DNA of 64,000 nt, from contig JBAKBP010000702.1 in the NCBI GenBank assembly GCA_037953745.1, positions 62,001 through 126,000 of the forward strand, read 5' to 3'. Numbering within the stretch: the stretch's first letter is position 1; each line of letters starts with the position of its first letter. This document shows positions 52,030 through 62,516 of the stretch, in pieces. Both the position numbers and the translations under genes were made by a program. Under the pieces are notes generated by a model. That model was not told the DNA's origin and made no database searches. It worked only from the letters and a program-made list of their open reading frames with translations. This DNA comes from Lithodes maja. Its lineage: Eukaryota; Arthropoda; Malacostraca; Decapoda; Lithodidae.

Positions 52030-52766
52030 CAGTTTCCGATGCGGATGTGTTAGATTAAACTTGATAGGCTAGGATAGAACTGTTTTTGTGTTAGAAGGAA
52101 GGTGAGCCGTGGGGGAAATTTTCCCTCCCTCCTTCTTCTCCCACCCTCGTGGTCACTTTTGACCGTGTGCGCTTGGGTAAATAGTATACACACCTTTTCT
52201 CACCGCTTGTGTATAATAATAATATTTATAGATTATACAATTTCGGCTATCGAGAAGTAATTGTGTTCCATTAATTTTGTTTCGCTTATATTATAATTGA
52301 TCTCTGCATGTTTTTTTTTATTGTCGTTAAGAATTTCGTCCGTGTGATTAACTTTTTCTTTTGCCATTCGTGCGTCGTACGCCAATGCTGCGATCGTCCG
52401 ATAAATGGAGGGAAGGGGATTGTAATCTAACTGTTGTCAGTTTTCATAGTTTCTTTTTTGGTTCGAAATTCTTGCGCAGTTGCAGTTATAGGGGTAATTT
52501 TTGTAGAGCGTAAACAAAATATTTCTTCCTTGCGATATATCCGTGTTCCTCTTTATCAATTCCTTCCTTTATTTCTTCCTCACATAACTCGTTCCAGAGG
52601 TAACGGAACCGTGCTATTTTAACTTGCCTTTGTTGTTCGCTGTTCATCCCAGATTAGGCTGATAGGATAGGGCTTGCTGGTTTTTTCTGTTCCTTTCAGT
52701 GCTATTTGATTAGGCAGATAGGATAGGACTTGCTTTTCCTGGTTCCTTTCACTCTTCGTGGGTACA
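52030..52766 (+). other. Gypsy leader region
   Basis: Untranslated leader before gag. A direct repeat (GATTAGGCTGATAGGATAGG / GATTAGGCAGATAGGATAGG near 52652 and 52708) lies just upstream of the gag Met. No other gene. Confidence 0.6.
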
Positions 52767-53835
52767 ATGGCGTCAATAAAAACAATATACGAGGAAGCTG
52801 CCGAGCTAGGCCTCATTGAGGAGAAGCGAGACAGCTACATAAATAGTAGAAAGGAGGAGGAGGAAGAAAAGAGGGAGAGGGAGAAACGAGCACTGGATAG
52901 GGAGGAGACTAAGGCAGCGAGGGAACACGAGGTGGCTATGGCTGAGAGGGCTAGGGAGGCTCAAAGGGAAAAGGCGGCTGAGGCAGAGAGAGAGCATCAA
53001 AGGAAGGTCGATCTCGCTAAACCTAAACCAGGGGATAGGGGTGCCAACGGTCATGGGGATGCTCATATGGGGTTGCCACGCATCAAGCAGCCCATGTATA
53101 AGGTGGGTGATGATATAGAACCTTTCATAATGAGGTTCGAAAGAACCGCAACGGCATATGCTCTGGACGCGACAGCCAAGGAAATACAATTCCTTTCACT
53201 CTTTGAGGGCCGGCACTCACACTGTTGAATCGCTTAGGGTCCGAGAAGTCCAGCTATGGTGATATGAAGGCTGCGTTGGTCGAGGCATACGGGCTCACGG
53301 CACAGGCTGTCCGGCGGAAATTCGTATCTGCTAGGTTAGCTGAAAAGGAAACTGCTACACAGTTCCTAGCTAGGCTTGAGGGTTATCTCGATGTCTGGGT
53401 AAATAAGGATAAGACACTAGGGATGGGTTACGTGATCTCTTCCTGTGAACGCAGTTTGAGCTGTCGGCTCCGAATGACCTCGTGGCCCAGTTCAAACTGA
53501 GCAAGGTTACCTCGGCAAAGGGTATGGCGGATGAGGCAGACGCATATTTTGAGGCCCACAGGTACCAGCGGCGGAGAACGTTGCACGAGGGCGGTAACAA
53601 AGGCAAAGGCAACCCTGACCCGGGTCCCAAACAGGCCCAAGCAGGGGCACACGGGAAATGGAAGGGTCAGGGACCTCAGAAGCTGAAATATTACCCCAAC
53701 TCAAAGGGTCAACAGGGTCAACGGTGGTCTGGAGATAACCGTCAACAAAGTTCGGCCGCTGCTTCTCAGACTGTACAGGCAGGCAGCAAGAATGGGGCGC
53801 CGACTAGATCATCAGGCGTGTCCCATGACTTGTGA
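52767..53835 (+). pseudogene. Gypsy gag, frameshifted
   Basis: Starts MASIKTIYEEAAELGLIEEK. A long charged coiled coil (RKEEEEEKREREKRALDREE) precedes a capsid-like part (QPMYKVGDDIEPFIMRFERT, LEAYGLTAQAVRRKF-like, FLARLEGYLDVWVNKD) and a basic Gln/Gly-rich end (KGQQGQRWSGDNRQQ). Frameshifts near 53220 and 53450. No CCHC knuckle is recognisable, perhaps lost near 53820. Confidence 0.8.
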
Positions 53836-53914
53836 CTGGTAGCAAGGGGTGCTGGGATGGGAAAACAAAACACAGGGTTCCTAGTGCAGCCAGGTAGAGT
53901 AGGGAGGGGTATCT

Positions 53915-54199
53915 GTGGAGGTGCTTAGAGACAATGGGTCGTCTGGGTGTATCGTGCGGGACTCTCTGGTCAAGCACCACCAATTCACGGGGCGAGGAAT
54001 CAACGTTCGCATGATCAATGGCTCCACCACCATAGTTCCCGAGGCGAGGGTGGAAATTGAATCTCCGTTTCTTTCTGGTAGCATCACAGCAGCCGTAATG
54101 CATGATCCAATTTATGACTTGATAGTGGGGAACGTCCGGGGAGCCAAGTACGGCCCCACGAGCGAGAGCCACCCAGAAGGGGGCCGCAGCAGTCACTAG
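53915..54199 (+). CDS. Gypsy aspartic protease region
   Basis: VLRDNGSSGCIVRDSLVK is the retropepsin active-site loop with DNGSS in place of the usual DTG/DSG. GRGINVRMINGSTTIVPEAR and HDPIYDLIVGNVRGAKYG follow as the flap and the (I/L)(I/V)G motif. The open frame is short and continuity with integrase needs a frame change near 54140. Asn in place of Thr/Ser may be a mutation. Confidence 0.75.
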   Translation: MEVLRDNGSSGCIVRDSLVKHHQFTGRGINVRMINGSTTIVPEARVEIESPFLSGSITAAVMHDPIYDLIVGNVRGAKYGPTSESHPEGGRSSH

Positions 54200-54305
54200 G
54201 GGCGTAGCCAAGGCACGGAAAGACCCGAAGCCGCTGGCGGTCACGACTTCCTCAGAGCTCGCGGAGAGTCAGGATGTTGTCCATGAGCAGCAACAAGACT
54301 CATCC

Positions 54306-55544
54306 TTGGCAAGTGTTAGGGCAAAGCTTGGTAAGGCCGTCGTTGAAGGTGATAAGGGGCGTAAGTCGTGGATTGCAGAGAAGGGAGGTCGGATTTATCG
54401 TGTAGTGCAGTGGCAGTTTGTGGTTCCCTTGAAGTATAGGACCGCCATCCTCAGCATGGGCCATGAGGGTAGCCTCGGTGGTCACATGGGTAGGCAGAAG
54501 ACACAGGATAGGGTTCAGGCGGAGTTTTATTGGCCTGGGATCGCGAGCGATGTCCGCAGATGGATTCGCTCCTGTGATGTGTGCCAGAAGACCTGCGACC
54601 ACGGTCGATTCAAGCCCGCACCTTTGAATCCGTTGCCTGTCATCACGACACCCTTTGAGCAGTTAGGGGTGGACATTGTGGGTCCAATTCACCCTAGAGA
54701 CAGTGATGGGTCCCGATTCATCCTCACGCTAGTCGATTTCGGAACGAGGTGGTCAGAGGCGGTCGCTCTGAAGAATATCGAGACCACAACGGTTGCCGAG
54801 GGAATGTTGGAGGTCTTTTGTCGAGTAGGGATCCCCAAGCAAATACTATCTGACAGAGGGACGCAGTTCACCTCTGCAATGATGGAGGAAGTACTCAGGT
54901 TGCTGTCTGTGAAGGGTCTGAAGACGACTCCGTACCACCCACAATGTAACGGGCTGGTCGAGCGTTTCAACGGGACACTCAAGAAGATGCTGCGGCGGAT
55001 GACAGCCGACCAACCAAAGGAGTGGCCTAGGTTCATTGCTCCGTTGCTCTTTGCATACCGGGAAGCTCCGCAGAGTTCGTTGAAGTTCTCTCCCTTTGAG
55101 CTTGTGTATGGTAGGGCAGTCCGGGGTCCGTTGCAGGTGTTGCGAGAGCTTTGGGACGGTGACGAGCCCAGCGAGGAAGTGAAGACCACTTACACCTATG
55201 TTCTCGATCTGGCTGAAAGGCTGAAGTCAACATGTGAACTAGCCAAAGTCGAGCTGACGAAGGCGAGAGAGGTGCAGAAGTCTTACTTTGATAAGAAGGC
55301 TAAGGTGCGCAGATTGGAGCCAGGTAGAAAATGCTTGCTCCTTCTGCCCACTGCTCATAACAAACTGCTGGCCCAATGGAAGGGTCCATATACGGTCATA
55401 GACAGAATGTCGGATGTAAACTACATTGTTCAGGTCGGGAACCTCAAGAAGAGATTCCACATCAACATGCTTAACCCGGGAACTGCGGGGAGACTCTTAA
55501 GAGTTCCCCCGGCGGACTGCGGGGAGACTCTTATGAGTGAGTGA
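54306..55544 (+). CDS. Gypsy integrase
   Basis: 412 residues without a stop. H2C2 zinc-binding segment (H-E-G-S...H-M-G-R, then CDVCQKTC), core catalytic triad D (GVDIVGPIHP), D (LSDRGTQFTS), E (GLVERFNGTLKK), and a C-terminal GPYTVIDRMSDVNYIVQ plus HINMLNP segment typical of metavirus-type integrases. It inserts element DNA into chromosomes. It directly follows protease and precedes RT; the intact element probably read straight on into RT, but repeat R now intervenes. Confidence 0.93.
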   Translation: MASVRAKLGKAVVEGDKGRKSWIAEKGGRIYRVVQWQFVVPLKYRTAILSMGHEGSLGGHMGRQKTQDRVQAEFYWPGIASDVRRWIRSCDVCQKTCDHGRFKPAPLNPLPVITTPFEQLGVDIVGPIHPRDSDGSRFILTLVDFGTRWSEAVALKNIETTTVAEGMLEVFCRVGIPKQILSDRGTQFTSAMMEEVLRLLSVKGLKTTPYHPQCNGLVERFNGTLKKMLRRMTADQPKEWPRFIAPLLFAYREAPQSSLKFSPFELVYGRAVRGPLQVLRELWDGDEPSEEVKTTYTYVLDLAERLKSTCELAKVELTKAREVQKSYFDKKAKVRRLEPGRKCLLLLPTAHNKLLAQWKGPYTVIDRMSDVNYIVQVGNLKKRFHINMLNPGTAGRLLRVPPADCGETLMSE

Positions 55545-56075
55545 AAAAAAAAAATCAACTTTTGACATCGAAAAAAAAAAATATATATTTTTATTTTTTT
55601 ATTTTTTTTGGCCCCTGGGCCATGCAAAATCTCAGTCCTCTACCTCCCCTCCTTCCCCACTTTCCTCCTCTCCTTCAGTTATCACCTATTTTCCCTGTTA
55701 TTCCCTTATTCTGAGGTATATTTTCGTGCTAACATTAGCGAGTTGCAAGCAGGCTGTTGTCATCACTGATGGCAAGCGAGTGCAAGAGAGAGAGAGAGAG
55801 TATCGATCGACTGTGTCTCAGTGGCCTTGGGGGAAATTGACGGGAAAGCAGGTTGCCTCACCCATACATTATACAACTCGCGGGCTATATCTCCGATTTT
55901 GACCATCCAAACGCTGTTTTCACTCGTTTTATTGTTGTTTCAGGTTAATACCTTTATAATCAACCCATAATAGGCGCATATGGATAAGTATTAATGCTAT
56001 TAATGGCACAATGAATATTTTAGTGACGGAAACACCTCAAATACGTCAGCACAGGGGGACGTTTCCAATTACCCC
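55545..56075 (-). repeat. Repeat R, copy 2, between integrase and RT
   Basis: Reverse complement of the repeat at 41735-42236. The A-rich end (A and T runs, 55540-55610) faces the integrase stop. The first ~25 codons of the open frame at 56011 come from this repeat, so the RT domain of the gypsy element starts after it. Confidence 0.7.
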
Positions 56076-57096
56076 CATGCGCACTTCAGAGGTTAAGGAG
56101 TACCACACGAGAGAAGTGAGTGGAGCTGCGATGATGGAAGGCTCTTGGAAGTGGCAGGTTGCTACTCCCGAGATGGCGGAAGCCATAGATCTAGTGAGGG
56201 GCCACTATACTAGCGGGGAGGGTCATATCACAGCAGCAGCGGCAGTAATCTCCGAAGTTGATGGTGATGGTCCCGAGACAGTCCAGCTAGGGCAAGAGGA
56301 AGGTCTCTCACAGGTTCGTCGGGGCGCTGAGTTGTCAAGTCAGGAGGGGCGGGAATTGGATTCGCTCCTTGGTAAGTGCAGGGGCGTTTTCTCGGATAGG
56401 CCCGGAATCGCACGAGTCGAGAGTCACGCAATTGAGCTGAGCAGTTCGGTTCCGGTACGAGTAAAGCCGTATCCCATTCCGGTCCGTCTGCACGACCAAG
56501 TCCAGAAGGAGATCAGGGAAATGGAGTTAGCATGTATCATCGAGAAATCCTATTCTCAATATTGTAGTCCGATGGTGGTTGTCAAGAAGAAGGAGGGCGG
56601 TGTACGCATCTGCGGGGATTACCGCCGGCTGAATGCTTTGACAAGGGTTGATGCGGAACCTATGTGCGACCTCCGTGCCATCTTTGCCAGGCTTGCAGGT
56701 TCAACGATCTTTTCCAAACTAGATCTCACCAAGGGGTTCTTCCAGATACCTCTGGATCCAGCTAGCCGCAAGGTCACCGCTTTTGGTACGCCAGACGGGC
56801 TGTACCAGTACACTGTGTTGCCCTTCGGTCTTATGAATTCGCCGGCGGTGTTTAACCGTATGATGCGTCAGGTCCTGCGAGACATACCTGGTGTGGAGGT
56901 CTTCGTTGATGATGTTCTTGTTCACTCACAGTCTTTCAGAGAGCACATGTCAATTCTGGAGAAGGTCTTGTCTAGGCTGCAAGAGTACAACTTGAAGGTG
57001 AAACCTAGCAAGTGTGAAGTGGGCCAGAAATGGGTGCAGTACCTAGGACATGTGGTTGGGGATGGTCACTGCAGTTATCAGGGTGATAAGATCTGA
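56011..57096 (+). CDS. Gypsy reverse transcriptase
   Basis: After ~25 codons of repeat R: LDSLLGKCRGVFSDRPGIAR, then RPYPIPVRLHDQVQKEI-type fingers, YSQYCSPMVVVKKKEGGVRI CGDYRRLN, FSKLDLTKGFFQIPL, LPFGLMNSPAVFNRMM and the catalytic VFVDDVLVHS (FxDD box), ending YLGHVVGDG. The frame shifts at about 57090 before the RNase H part. Copies element RNA into DNA. Confidence 0.93.
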   Translation: MNILVTETPQIRQHRGTFPITPMRTSEVKEYHTREVSGAAMMEGSWKWQVATPEMAEAIDLVRGHYTSGEGHITAAAAVISEVDGDGPETVQLGQEEGLSQVRRGAELSSQEGRELDSLLGKCRGVFSDRPGIARVESHAIELSSSVPVRVKPYPIPVRLHDQVQKEIREMELACIIEKSYSQYCSPMVVVKKKEGGVRICGDYRRLNALTRVDAEPMCDLRAIFARLAGSTIFSKLDLTKGFFQIPLDPASRKVTAFGTPDGLYQYTVLPFGLMNSPAVFNRMMRQVLRDIPGVEVFVDDVLVHSQSFREHMSILEKVLSRLQEYNLKVKPSKCEVGQKWVQYLGHVVGDGHCSYQGDKI

Positions 57097-57099
57097 CTC

Positions 57100-58188
57100 G
57101 CGATACTCCTAGGCCCGCTACAAAGAAGCAGGTTCGGTCATTCTTGGGACTTGCCGGCTACTACAGGGAGTTAATTCCTAAATTTGCTGCGTTGGCTACT
57201 CCGTTGTACGACTTACTAAAGAAGCATGTTCCAAACAGAGTTCCGTGGGGATTTCAACGCACTAAGACTCAACTCTGCAAGGAACCTATCCTGAAGTTGG
57301 CAGACTTCAAGAAACCATTCACTCTAAGGACTGATGCTTCACAGGATGCAGTGGGGGCGGTCCTGATGCAGGAGGAAGATGGAGAGTTATTCCCCGTTGC
57401 ATGCCACAGTAGGCGACTCAAGGGAGCTGAGCTGAATTACAGCACGGTGGAGCTGGAATTGTTGGCGGTGGTCGAAGGGGTCAAGAAATACTACTTCTAT
57501 TTGTTCGGAGGGGAGTTCACGCTCGAGACTGATCATATGCCTCTGACAAGCCTCAAGACCTCGAGGAATGCCAATTCCAGACTCATGAGGTGGACCCTTT
57601 TCCTGCAGCAGTTCAGCTTCGTTGTAAGGTACATTAACCCTCCTGGCCCGGGCAGGCTCTCAAAATGACAGTGTGGGCTACCCGGGCGATCTGGCCGAAA
57701 AACGTCTAGGCCTAGGCTACCGTATTTTTTTTTAGTTTAACTGCTAGAAATTTCCCACGCATCTATAAATGTAGTGCGGTTTCCAATCTGTAGACTGGCA
57801 TTGAGTAGAGCTCTCTATGTCAACTGGTTCAGTTGTGATGACGATTTCAGTGGAGAGCACTTGCAGGCAATGTTAGCAATATGACGATCTTTTCACTACT
57901 GAAACAACGACATACAGACGTACAATAACAAACGAGTCTTCTCCTTCTTGTTTTCGGAGGTGCGGTGACGTAACGATCGGCTTTGTTTACATGCGTCGGA
58001 CGCACGGCGTTCAGACCAAGCTGAATAGGCTTTCAAGCTTACAGATTTTAAAATGACACCCGGGCTCCTGCCCTTAGTTCGTGGTGTCATTTTAAAATGA
58101 CAACCGGGCCAGGAGGGTTAAGGGTAGTAACAACGTCGGTGCTGATTGGTTGTCACGGTTGACTAATGATGTAGAGGATCGGGAGTAA
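57100..58188 (+). pseudogene. Gypsy RNase H, split by MITE D
   Basis: RSFLGLAGYYRELIPKFAAL connects RT to RNase H. TLRTDASQDAVGAVLMQ, YSTVELELLAVVEGVKKYYF and LETDHMPLTSLK carry the Asp/Glu catalytic positions. The frame is open to FSFVVRYI at 57633, where MITE D enters. After it, KGSNNVGADWLSRLTNDVED continues in frame to a stop near 58188. Confidence 0.88.
57634..58121 (-). mobile_element. piggyBac-type MITE (MITE D)
   Basis: TTAA at 57634-57637 and 58118-58121; removing the unit and one TTAA gives an unbroken RNase H reading (VRYI-KGSNN). Read from the right end, the GTCATTTTAAAATGAC module pair is 44 bp apart. It is nearly identical to MITE B. Confidence 0.94.
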
Positions 58189-58715
58189 GTAGCTTGTATG
58201 TGCATATGAGAGGGATGGGAAACTTTTTTTAGAACAATGATCTGCCACCCACGTATATTACAGAAATGAGTTGTCCAGGCGTGCTGGCGAGACGCGACGC
58301 TGAGCAGACCAAGCAGCTACAACCAAGGATCCCCACATCAAATCCCGGATAACCGGGAAAATCACCGTATTCAGATAAGATATTACTACTCCCATTTACC
58401 CACGAATATCCCAAGTACACCATGTATTCAGACATCTCCTCACATAACAGTAGCTCAGCTAGTTTGTCATTGTAAATGAGTGGGTTTGCCACTAGAGTTA
58501 AACCTCACTAGGTGCATTGCCACCAGGACCTTGTCGCTGGCCAAAAAAGCGAACTCAGGAGTTTTCCCCTTTCAGTAGTAATTTTAACGTAAATGTTAAG
58601 GGGTTTTTCTACTCAAGGAGGACCATTGCATGCGCCAGTGACTGTTAGACTCACACTACAGTATGGAAGACACTGTGAATGACGCTAGGTGATTTTAACG
58701 GAGTAAAATCAATTT
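58189..58715 (+). other. Gypsy 3' untranslated region
   Basis: No open frame of note. It lies between the RNase H stop and the polypurine tract. I find no envelope-like gene. Confidence 0.6.
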
Positions 58716-58717
58716 TA

Positions 58718-58728
58718 GTGGGGAGGGA
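58718..58728 (+). promoter_or_regulatory. Polypurine tract
   Basis: GTGGGGAGGGA directly precedes the TGTCAC start of the 3' LTR, where plus-strand DNA synthesis begins in LTR elements. Confidence 0.8.
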
Positions 58729-58856
58729 TGTCACAGGATCGTGTCTGAGATATATATAGCTAGACATAATTATTAGAGAGTTGAAGGGGGGTGGGGAGAG
58801 TGGGGAGCGTAGAGAGAGAGGAGGGAGAGGGGACGGGGCGGTCAGTAACTATATGG

Positions 58857-59220
58857 TCAAGAAGGTTCGAGAAGGTGCTAGATGTTCTTCTTTTCTCCAA
58901 AGTCAAGAAGGGTCTAATTCTGGGTCGGAACCAAGGGTATAAATAAAGCGGGAGAGAGGTAAACAGCCCTTAGTGTTCCTGCTGGCGCCGTGACGACAAG
59001 TGCTTAGTGTGTGTGTGGTGGCGAGCGTGGTGCAAGGGTCAAGAAGGTTCGAGAAGGTACTAGATGTTCTTCCTTTCTCCAAAGTCAAGAAGGGTCTAAT
59101 TCTGGGTCGGAACCGAGGGTATAAATAAAGCGGGAGAGAGGTAAACAGCCCTTAGTGTTCCTGCTGGCGCCGTGACGAAAAGTGCTAAGTGTGTGTGTGG
59201 TGGCGATCGTGGTGACCGGG
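58857..59220 (+). promoter_or_regulatory. Duplicated LTR core promoter (182-bp tandem repeat)
   Basis: TCAAGAAGGTTCGAGAAGGT starts at 58857 and again 182 bp later. Each unit contains GGGTATAAATAAAGCGGGAG, a TATA box at 58938 and 59120, and CTGCTGGCGCCGTGACGA. The LTR thus has two tandem promoters. Confidence 0.85.
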
Positions 59221-59604
59221 GTGATGAATCACCACTCCTTCGTCCATGTGTAAAGGTTAGTATATAGTGTTATTATATAAGTAAATTGATGTGCTAGACG
59301 TTGTCATTGTTATGCGATAGGGTAAATTCAAGGGAGGGTTAATTGATTTGCCTGGCATAGGACTCCGTGAGGCTAGTGGTATCATATTAGTGACGGGTAA
59401 TTTTAGGAGTGAGTTTGACTGAGTGTGGCTCAGTCAAGGCTCTAGTTAATAAAATTAGAGGGGTTAATTAAGTTAGTTAAACGTTTGAATAGAAAGAGCG
59501 AGTGGTGTGTGAACGTAATTTTCGGATTCATTCTCATAAATTTGTGTCTTTTATTCAATAAACCGTTTTAATAGAATGTTCGTTTAATTTATCATTGTTA
59601 ACTG

Positions 59605-60091
59605 TTAACCCTCCAGCCCCGGCTATTGTATTCTATAATTTGCCAAAAACCCGGGGGTTTTGGCCGAAAAACGTCTACGCCTAGGCTACCGTATCTTTGT
59701 TATTTTGATGGCTTCCGCATTCCCGCGCATCCTCAAGCGTAGATGTGTTTCGTACCTGTTGAATGGCGTTAAGTAGAGCTCTCTAAGTCAACTGATTCAG
59801 TTGTGATGATGATTTCATTGGAGATAACTTTGTGGCAAAAACAGCCACTTTACACTACTTTTCGATACTTAACAATAACATACAGGCACACACGAACAAG
59901 CGACGCACTCCTTCTTGTGGTCGGAGATGCGCGGCGTCGGTCCAGCCGGCTGTTGTTTACATGCGTCGGACGGACGCCTCGCACACCAAGCTTACAGGCT
60001 TTCAAGCTGCCGGAGCCTCAGAGCCCTACCGGGTAGCGCGGGGTGTGTTTTTTATGGAGGCCTCAGAGCCCAACCGGGTCTGGAGGGTTAA
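59605..60091 (-). mobile_element. piggyBac-type MITE (MITE E)
   Basis: TTAA at 59605-59608 and 60088-60091; the 5' LTR has one TTAA at the matching site (50082-50085). Read from the right end, modules CCCGGTTGGGCTCTGAGGC and CCCGGTAGGGCTCTGAGGC are 45 bp apart. The interior resembles MITE C and MITE F. Confidence 0.94.
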
Positions 60092-60420
60092 ATAAAAAAT
60101 TTCCATTCATACATTCAATTATCTAAGAACATAGTTCCATCGTGTCAATAATTGACCAGTCTTTATATATATCTATACAAATCTATATACATACACACCG
60201 TTAATCCTGTAAGCTGGCCGTACAACAAAATATACTGTATCGATCGATATAAATATATTGGATAAGCGTGGCTTTGATTTGTAGCCCGGGTAATTAATTA
60301 AGGAATATTTTCCTTCAGTGATCTTATATCTGAGTAACCCAATTTATATACAAATCAGGGAGGCGATCTATTACAGCGATATTCGCTCAAATTAGCGAAT
60401 GTCTATGGTAGCGTTGCTGA

Positions 60421-60917
60421 TTAACCCCTCAGACCCGGTAGGGCTCTGAGGCACCCATAACAAACGCGGCCCGCCGAACCCGGTAGGGCTCTGAGGCTCC
60501 GGCAGCTTGAAAGCCTGTAAGCTTGTTTTGAAAGGCGTCCGTCCGACGCATGTAAACAACAGCCGGTTGGACCGACGCCGCGCATCTCCGACCACAAGAA
60601 GGAGAGGCGTCGCTTGTTCTTGTGTGGCTGTGTCAGCCTGTGTGTTATTGTTTAGTATTGAAAAGTGGCTGATATGGCTGACATCGCCACAAAGTTCTCT
60701 CCACGGAAATCGTCATCACAACTGAACCAATTGACTTAGAGAGCTCTACTCAACGCCATTCTACAGGTACGAAACACATCTACGCTTGGGGATGAGCGGG
60801 AATGCGGAAGCAGTCAAAATAACAAAGATACGGTAGCCTAGGCGTAGACGTTTTCGGCCAAAACCCCCGGGTTTCAGGGAATATTTATAGAATGCGTAGC
60901 CGGTACCAGAGGGTTAA
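60421..60917 (+). mobile_element. piggyBac-type MITE (MITE F)
   Basis: TTAA at 60421-60424 and 60914-60917. Modules CCCGGTAGGGCTCTGAGGC start at 60434 and 60479, 45 bp apart and identical. It is the closest relative of MITE E in the window. Confidence 0.92.
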
Positions 60918-61078
60918 CCCCGCGCGCTACGAACCTCGTTCTGGTGTCATATTGAAGCTATTTTCTTCTAGTTTTGGCTGAATACATTTCATTTCATGCA
61001 GACACTTGCTCAATCATTCAGAGTGCCTGAATGAGCCCTAATATAGCGTAAATATGCCCGCAGCGTAAGTGTTAAGTA
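60918..61078. other. Unclassified DNA
   Basis: Short stretch between MITE F and the Tigger-like element; nothing recognised. Confidence 0.4.
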
Positions 61079-61849
61079 CAGTCAGCCCCCCCCAATACGC
61101 GATTCCACAATTCGCGAAAACCCTAATACACGAGTGACCCCTCGAAAATAACATTAATTAATTAAACATTAATTACGCGAGGTGGTACCACAATACACGA
61201 ATCGAGAGCTAAGAAGGGGCCAAATCCGCTATTCCCGCTTGATACGCGAGCACGTCTACGTTTCGCGAGGCCCAGGAGTAGCTCTGAAAAAAGAAGAAGA
61301 CGGGCATACGCCTGCCTTCCCTCCCGCTTACCCTCCCTCCCTCCCTCCCACAGTCCCGCTCAAGCGCTCATAGCCGTGCGGAGTGACCAAACGTTTGTAG
61401 TGCCTGCCACTTTTTTCGCCATGCCACGCCAATATAAGAAGATAACACACAAAATGAAGGTGGAAGTGTTGGATAGCAAGAAAAAAGGAGAAGGAAACTG
61501 TGCAATAGGCTTGTCAGAGTAAACTGTTCGTACGATTTGGTCAGGGAGGGAGAAGTTGGAGAAAATCGTGAAGTCCTACGGTCCTAGTCCTAGTCCTAGC
61601 CTATCTACTACTAATTTTAAGGTAAGGTTTCATATTTTTATTCATTGTTCTTATTATATATAAGATATAGACTGTACTGTAGAGCCAAAAATGTCGAAAA
61701 TAAGGCCAACATTTTTGAAAATAGGCCATAATTGAGAGATGTCACCCATATCTAATTATTCCTATTTAAAGTTAGGTCCACAATACGCGGATTCCCAATA
61801 CGCGATGCCTCCTGTCGCCCCTATTCTCGCGTATTGGGGGGGCTGACTG
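61079..61849 (+). mobile_element. Tigger/pogo element, internally deleted
   Basis: Terminal inverted repeats CAGTCAGCCCCCCCCAATAC and, at the right, GTATTGGGGGGGCTGACTG, flanked by TA at 61077-61078 and 61850-61851. It keeps the start of a transposase gene. 771 bp. Confidence 0.92.
61421..61620 (+). pseudogene. Tigger transposase N-terminus remnant
   Basis: MPRQYKKITHKMKVEVLDSK then KKGEGNCAIGLSE, an in-frame TAA (61520-61522), TVRTIWSGREKLEKIVKS. This is the CENP-B/psq-type helix-turn-helix that opens Tigger transposases (…EVLD..KKGE...A.......TV..I...REK...). The DDE domain is deleted. Confidence 0.8.
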
Positions 61850-61851
61850 TA

Positions 61852-62516
61852 CTGTAATGTAAATCTTGTTACCGAGTACCACTATTTCAATTTCCGAATA
61901 GTTCAATTGCTCATTCAAGTACAGTATAAAGAAGCTCAGAAGCTTACAACATAAATCTAAATAATGCATAATAAACTCAAATATACTAACCTGCATAGAC
62001 CGACTCGAGAAGAGAAGGCAACACACACTCACCTGTGGAAAAGAAATAGTGTCAATATAAGTGAACAAAGTATCACATTATCCATATAATGATACTAAGA
62101 TACTGGCCCTAAATATCGATGAGGGCCTGCGAAATCTTTACCATGTGAGTGAAATGTACTAACTGTATATCGACTGGGAAGGTCAGGCAATAACAGAATA
62201 CACAGGCTGTGGTATATAAGATTTATATTTATACAATTGTTGGTGAATGCAAGTTACATAAGTTAGAACAATAATGATGTAGGCACACAGGTTACCATAT
62301 TTTAAGTAAATCAGTGAACAACAATAAATTGGCAAATATAATGTTTAGCAAAACCACAATACATGGAATAATTGATTAAGCAATAATTTGGTGTTTAGAG
62401 TGTGTAACCCCAAGAAGGAAGTGTGACATATGGTAAGTTATACTCTCAAGGAGGACGTGGTATATCTGTAAGGCGGGTTTTGTGGGAGGCAAAGCAATTC
62501 ATAATAGTAAATCTAC
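61852..62516. other. No gene recognised
   Basis: AT-rich. A 42-nt minus-strand segment at about 61991-62034, between TTTTCCACAG and GTTAGTAT, is framed like a micro-exon but has no recognisable product. Confidence 0.35.

Larger units (their letters stand above)
49879..60375 (+). mobile_element. Gmr1-like gypsy LTR retrotransposon, degraded
   Basis: LTRs at 49879-52009 (5', truncated) and 58729-60375 (3') share ~2% mismatches in the parts compared by eye. The internal order is gag (52767-53835), protease (53915-54199), integrase (54306-55544), RT (56011-57096), RNase H (57144-58188). Integrase upstream of RT is the order of Gmr1-type gypsy elements, not of ordinary gypsy. Inserted into it are an RTE LINE, repeat R, and MITEs D and E. 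Confidence 0.9.
58729..60375 (+). repeat. 3' LTR, with MITE E inside
   Basis: Begins TGTCACAGGATC and ends CTATTACA, so it has TGT...ACA termini. Without MITE E it is about 1.16 kb. It holds a duplicated TATA-box region and an AATAAA signal near 59557. As the 5' LTR is truncated, the target duplication of the element cannot be checked. Confidence 0.9.

Noticed and set aside
58189..58715. Envelope gene making the gypsy element an errantivirus
   Set aside because: No signal peptide, membrane segment or long frame between RNase H and the polypurine tract.
61991..62034. 42-nt micro-exon on the minus strand
   Set aside because: Splice-like flanks only; the 14 residues match nothing I recognise and the position does not connect to ROCK.
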